The notes under the pieces: model-generated
The model's input: the letters and a program-made list of their open reading frames with translations, nothing else
Database searches by the model: none
What the model was told of the DNA's origin: nothing
Shown here: piece after piece, positions 60,541-64,000 of the stretch
Layout of the letters: each line of letters opens with the position of its first letter
How positions within the stretch are numbered: the first letter of the stretch is position 1
Source: Theocolax elegans
Taxonomy: Eukaryota; Arthropoda; Insecta; Hymenoptera; Cerocephalidae
Length of the DNA: 64,000 nucleotides
Assembly: GCA_026168455.1 (NCBI GenBank)
Contig: CM047431.1
Span: 27,283,569-27,347,568 of the forward strand
Direction: 5' to 3'
Made by a program: the position numbers and the translations under genes

Positions 60541-63500
60541 GTAATGGACCTTCCATTAGACGATGCCCCGATGAGCTGGAGGTAACATTAAGGACCTGGA
60601 CATCATCGGCAGGAAGAAAATATTTTTTTTTATTTTGTAATGGATCTTCCAGTAGGTGATGCCCTGATGATCTGGAGGTAACATTAATAACCTGGACATC
60701 ATCTACAGCAAGAAATTATATTTTTGAAATTAGTAATGGACCTTCCATCAGACGATGCCCCGATAAGCTGGAGGTAACATTAGTGACCTGGTAATCATCT
60801 ACAGGAAGAAATTATTTTTTTGAATAAAGTAATAGGCCTTCCAGTAGACGATGCCCCGATGAGCTGGAGGTAACATTAGAGACCTGGACATCATCTGCAG
60901 AAAGAAAATTTTTTTTTTTAATTTCGTAATAACCATTCCGGTAGATGATGCCCCGATGATCTGAAGGTATCATTAGTCACCTGGTCATCATCTACAGGAA
61001 GAAATTATTTTTTTGAAATTAGCAATGGACCTTTCATTAGACGATGCCCCGATGACCTGGAGGTAACATTAAAGACCTGTAAAACATCTACAGGAAGAAA
61101 TTATATATTTGAAATTAGTAATGGACCTTCCAGTAGATGATGCCCTGATGACCTGGAGGTAACATTAGTGACCTGGTAATCATCTACAGGAAGAAATTAT
61201 ATATTTGAAATTAGTAATGGACCTTCCAGTAGATGATGCCCTGATGACCTGGAGGTAACATTAGTCACCTGGTAATCATCTACAGGAAGAAATTATTTTT
61301 TTGAATAAAGTAATATGCCTTCCAGTAGACGATGCCCCGATGATCTGGAGGTAACATTAGTGACCTCGACATCATCTACAGGAAGAAATTATATTTTTGA
61401 AAGTAATAATGGACCTTCCATTAGACGATGCCCCGATGAGCTGGAGGTAACATTAAGGACCTGGACATCATCGGCAGGAAGAAAATATTTTTTTTTATTT
61501 CGTAATGGTTCTTCCAGTAGGTGATGCCCTGATGATCTGGAGGTAACATTAATAACCTGGACATCATCTACAGCAAGAAATTATATTTTTGAAATTAGTA
61601 ATGGACCTTCCATCAGACGATGCTCCGATGAGCTGGAGGTAACATTAAAGACCTGGACATCATCTACAGGAAGAAATTATATATTTGAAATTAGTAATGG
61701 ACCTTCCAGTAGATGATGCCCTGATGACCTGGAGGTAACATTAGTCACCTGGTAATCATCTACAGGAAGAAATTATTTTTTTGAATAAAGTAATATGCCT
61801 TCCAGTAGACGATGCCCCGATGATCTGGAGGTAACATTAGTGACCTCGACATCATCTACAGGAAGAAATTATATTTTTGAAAGTAATAATGGACCTTCCA
61901 TTAGACGATGCCCCGATGAGCTGGAGGTAACATTAAGGACCTGGACATCATCGGCAGGAAGAAAATATTTTTTTTTATTTCGTAATGGTTCTTCCAGTAG
62001 GTGATGCCCTGATGATCTGGAGGTAACATTAATAACCTGGACATCATCTACAGCAAGAAATTATATTTTTGAAATTAGTAATGGACCTTCCATCAGACGA
62101 TGCTCCGATGAGCTGGAGGTAACATTAAAGACCTGGACATCATCTACAGGAAGAAATTATATATTTGAAATTAGTAATGGACCTTCCAGTAGATGATGCC
62201 CTGATGACCTGGAGGTAACATTAGTGACCTGGTAATCATCTACAGGAAGAAATTATTTTTTTGAATAAAATAATATGCCTTCCAGTAGACGATGCCCCGA
62301 TGAGCTGGAGGTAACATTAGAGACCTGGACATCATCTGCAGAAAGAAAATATTTTTTTTTAATTTCGTAATGGACCTTCCAGTAGATGATGCCCCGATGA
62401 TCTGAAGGTATCATTAGTCACCTGGCCATCATCTACAGGAAGAAATTATTTTTTTGAAATTAGCAATGGATCTTCCATTAGACGATGCCCCGATGACCTG
62501 GAGGTAACATTAAAGACCTGTAAAACATCTACAGGAAGAAATTATATATTTGAAATTAGTAATGGACCTTCCAGTAGATGATGCCCTGATGACCTGGAGG
62601 TAACATTAGTGACCTGGTAATCATCTACAGGAAGAAATTATTTTTTTGAATAAAGTAATAGGCCTTCCAGTAGACGATGACCCGATGAGCTGGAAGTAAC
62701 ATTAGAGACCTGGACATCATCTGCAGAAAGAAAATATTTTTTTTTTAATTTTGTAATAAACATTCCGGTAGATGATGCCCCGATGATCTGAAGGTATCAT
62801 TAGTCACCTGGTCATCATCTACAGGAAGAAATTATTTTTTTGAAATTAGCATTGGACCTTCCATTAGACGATGCCCCGATGACCTGGAGGTAACATTAAA
62901 GACCTGGACATCATCTGCAGTAAGAAAATATTTTTTTTTAATATCGAAATAAACATTCCAGTAGATGATGCCCCGACGTTCTGGAGGTAACATTAGTGAC
63001 CTGGACATCATGTAAATAAAATACTTATTTTTTTTAATTTCGTAATGGACCTTCCAGTAGATGATGCCCCGATGATCTGAAGGTATCATTAGTCACCTGG
63101 TCATCATCTACAGGAAGAAATTATTTTTTTGAAATTAGCAATGGACCTTCCATTAGACGATGCCCCGATGACCTGGAGGTAACATTAAAGACCTGGAAAA
63201 CATCTACAGGAAGAAATTATATATTTGAAATTAGTAATGGACCTTCCAGTAGATGATGCCCTGATGACCTGGAGGTAACATTAGTGACCTGGTAATCATC
63301 TACAGGAAGAAATTATTTTTTTGAATAAAGTAATATGCCTTCCAGTAGACGATGCCCCGATGAGCTGGAGGTAACATTAGAGACCTGGACATCATCTGCA
63401 GAAAGAAAATATTTTTTTTTTAATTTTGTAATAAACATTCCGGTAGATGATGCCCCGATGATCTGAAGGTATCATTAGTCACCTGGTCATCATCTACAGG

Positions 63501-64000
63501 AAAAAATTAATTTTTGAAATTAGCATTGGACCTTCCATTAGACGATGCCCCGATGACCTGGAGGTAACATTAAAGACCTGGACATCATCTGCAGTAAGAA
63601 AATATTTTTTTTTAATATCGAAATAAACATTCCAGTAGATGATGCCCCGACGTTCTGGAGGTAAAATTAGTGATCTTGACATCATCTACAGGAAGAAATT
63701 ATTTTTTTGAATAAAGTAATGGTCCTTCCATTACACGATGCCCCGATGACCTGGAGGTAACATTAGTGACCTGGACATCATCTGCAGGAAGAAAATATTT
63801 TTTTTAATTTCGTAATAAACATTCCAGGAGAAGATGCCCCGATGATCTGAAGGTAACATTAGTGACCTGGACACCATCTACAGGAAAAACTTATTTTTTT
63901 GAGTAAAGTAATAAGCCTTCCAGTAGACGATGCTCCAATGACCTGGAGGAAACATTTGAGACCTGGACATTATCTACAGGAAGAAGATATATTTTTTTAT
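60541..64000. repeat. 96-bp satellite with 480-bp higher-order repeat
   Basis: GATGCC recurs at 60562, 60658, 60754 and 60850, so the unit is 96 bp. The plan is GTAATGGACCTTCCAGTAGA, GATGCCCCGATGACCTGGAG, GTAACATTAGTGACCTGGAC, ATCATCTACAGGAAGAAATT plus a T-rich spacer. About 36 units reach the right edge, so the array continues. Blocks starting at 61315 and 61795 repeat at exactly 480 bp (five units), a higher-order structure from unequal exchange. The frames across it are artefacts. Confidence 0.95.

Noticed and set aside
60541..64000. Repeated 69-codon frames as a gene family
   Set aside because: They arise from the 96-bp satellite; frames repeat every 480 bp with the array and have no codon bias.

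Overview
This is a repeat-dominated stretch of an animal nuclear genome. It is most likely an insect, and the style of the R1-like, mdg1-like and Polinton proteins suggests a hymenopteran such as an ant; that last step is inference. Coding DNA is AT-rich and mostly broken. Almost every recognisable protein belongs to a transposable element. Nested insertions with readable target-site duplications (TSDs) let the order of events be reconstructed.

Layout. 1-290: 59-bp satellite. 0.9-1.9 kb: GC-rich, possibly a promoter and first exon. 1.9-6.9 kb: a Helitron reading frame cut once by a Kolobok-like DNA transposon (TTAA target) and once by a tRNA-derived SINE (13-bp TSD). 7.0-8.0 kb: relic of a Lys-tRNA-primed LTR element. 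8.5-9.15 kb: long foldback repeat. 9.47-9.58 kb: truncated SINE. 9.7-22.9 kb: an R1-like LINE (minus strand) split by a 12.4-kb mdg1/412-type Gypsy element with Arg-tRNA primer site, a leader full of covarying hairpins, damaged gag-pol and an extra zinc-knuckle ORF after integrase. 23.5-25.5 kb: a few plausible exons of unidentified genes beside a Penelope fragment. 26.4-31.1 kb: satellites, including a 63-bp array invaded by a TA-flanked element and then duplicated. 31.4-35.2 kb: Penelope-like remnants with hammerhead-like motifs, a composite CT-rich repeat and a 1334-bp tandem duplication. 35.6-46.3 kb: a decayed Polinton/Maverick, all on the minus strand. 46.4-56.1 kb: a nest of a TA-flanked satellite-TIR element, a second Kolobok-like element, a Gypsy LTR, a 1-kb hAT-like element and a LINE. 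57.2-58.5 kb: a spliced gene of unknown function. 59.0-59.55 kb: inverted copy of the composite repeat. 60.5-64.0 kb: a 96-bp satellite with a 480-bp higher-order repeat.

How the parts work together. The Polinton once encoded a self-synthesising, virus-like element: protein-primed polymerase B, retroviral-type integrase, packaging ATPase, adenovirus-like protease and capsid proteins. Stops, frameshifts and a deletion fusing integrase to the minor capsid gene show it is dead. The Gypsy element has nearly identical 3' LTR portions but a heavily mutated coding region, so it was probably mobilised in trans. No bacterial-type operon, CRISPR array or canonical tRNA/rRNA gene is present.

The most unusual signals are the repeated covarying hairpins in the Gypsy leader, the second nucleocapsid-like ORF preceded by a splice-acceptor-like site, the mosaic 5' LTR, the hammerhead-like motifs of the Penelope relics, and a 103-bp hAT MITE whose insertion can be read against an empty site elsewhere in the window.
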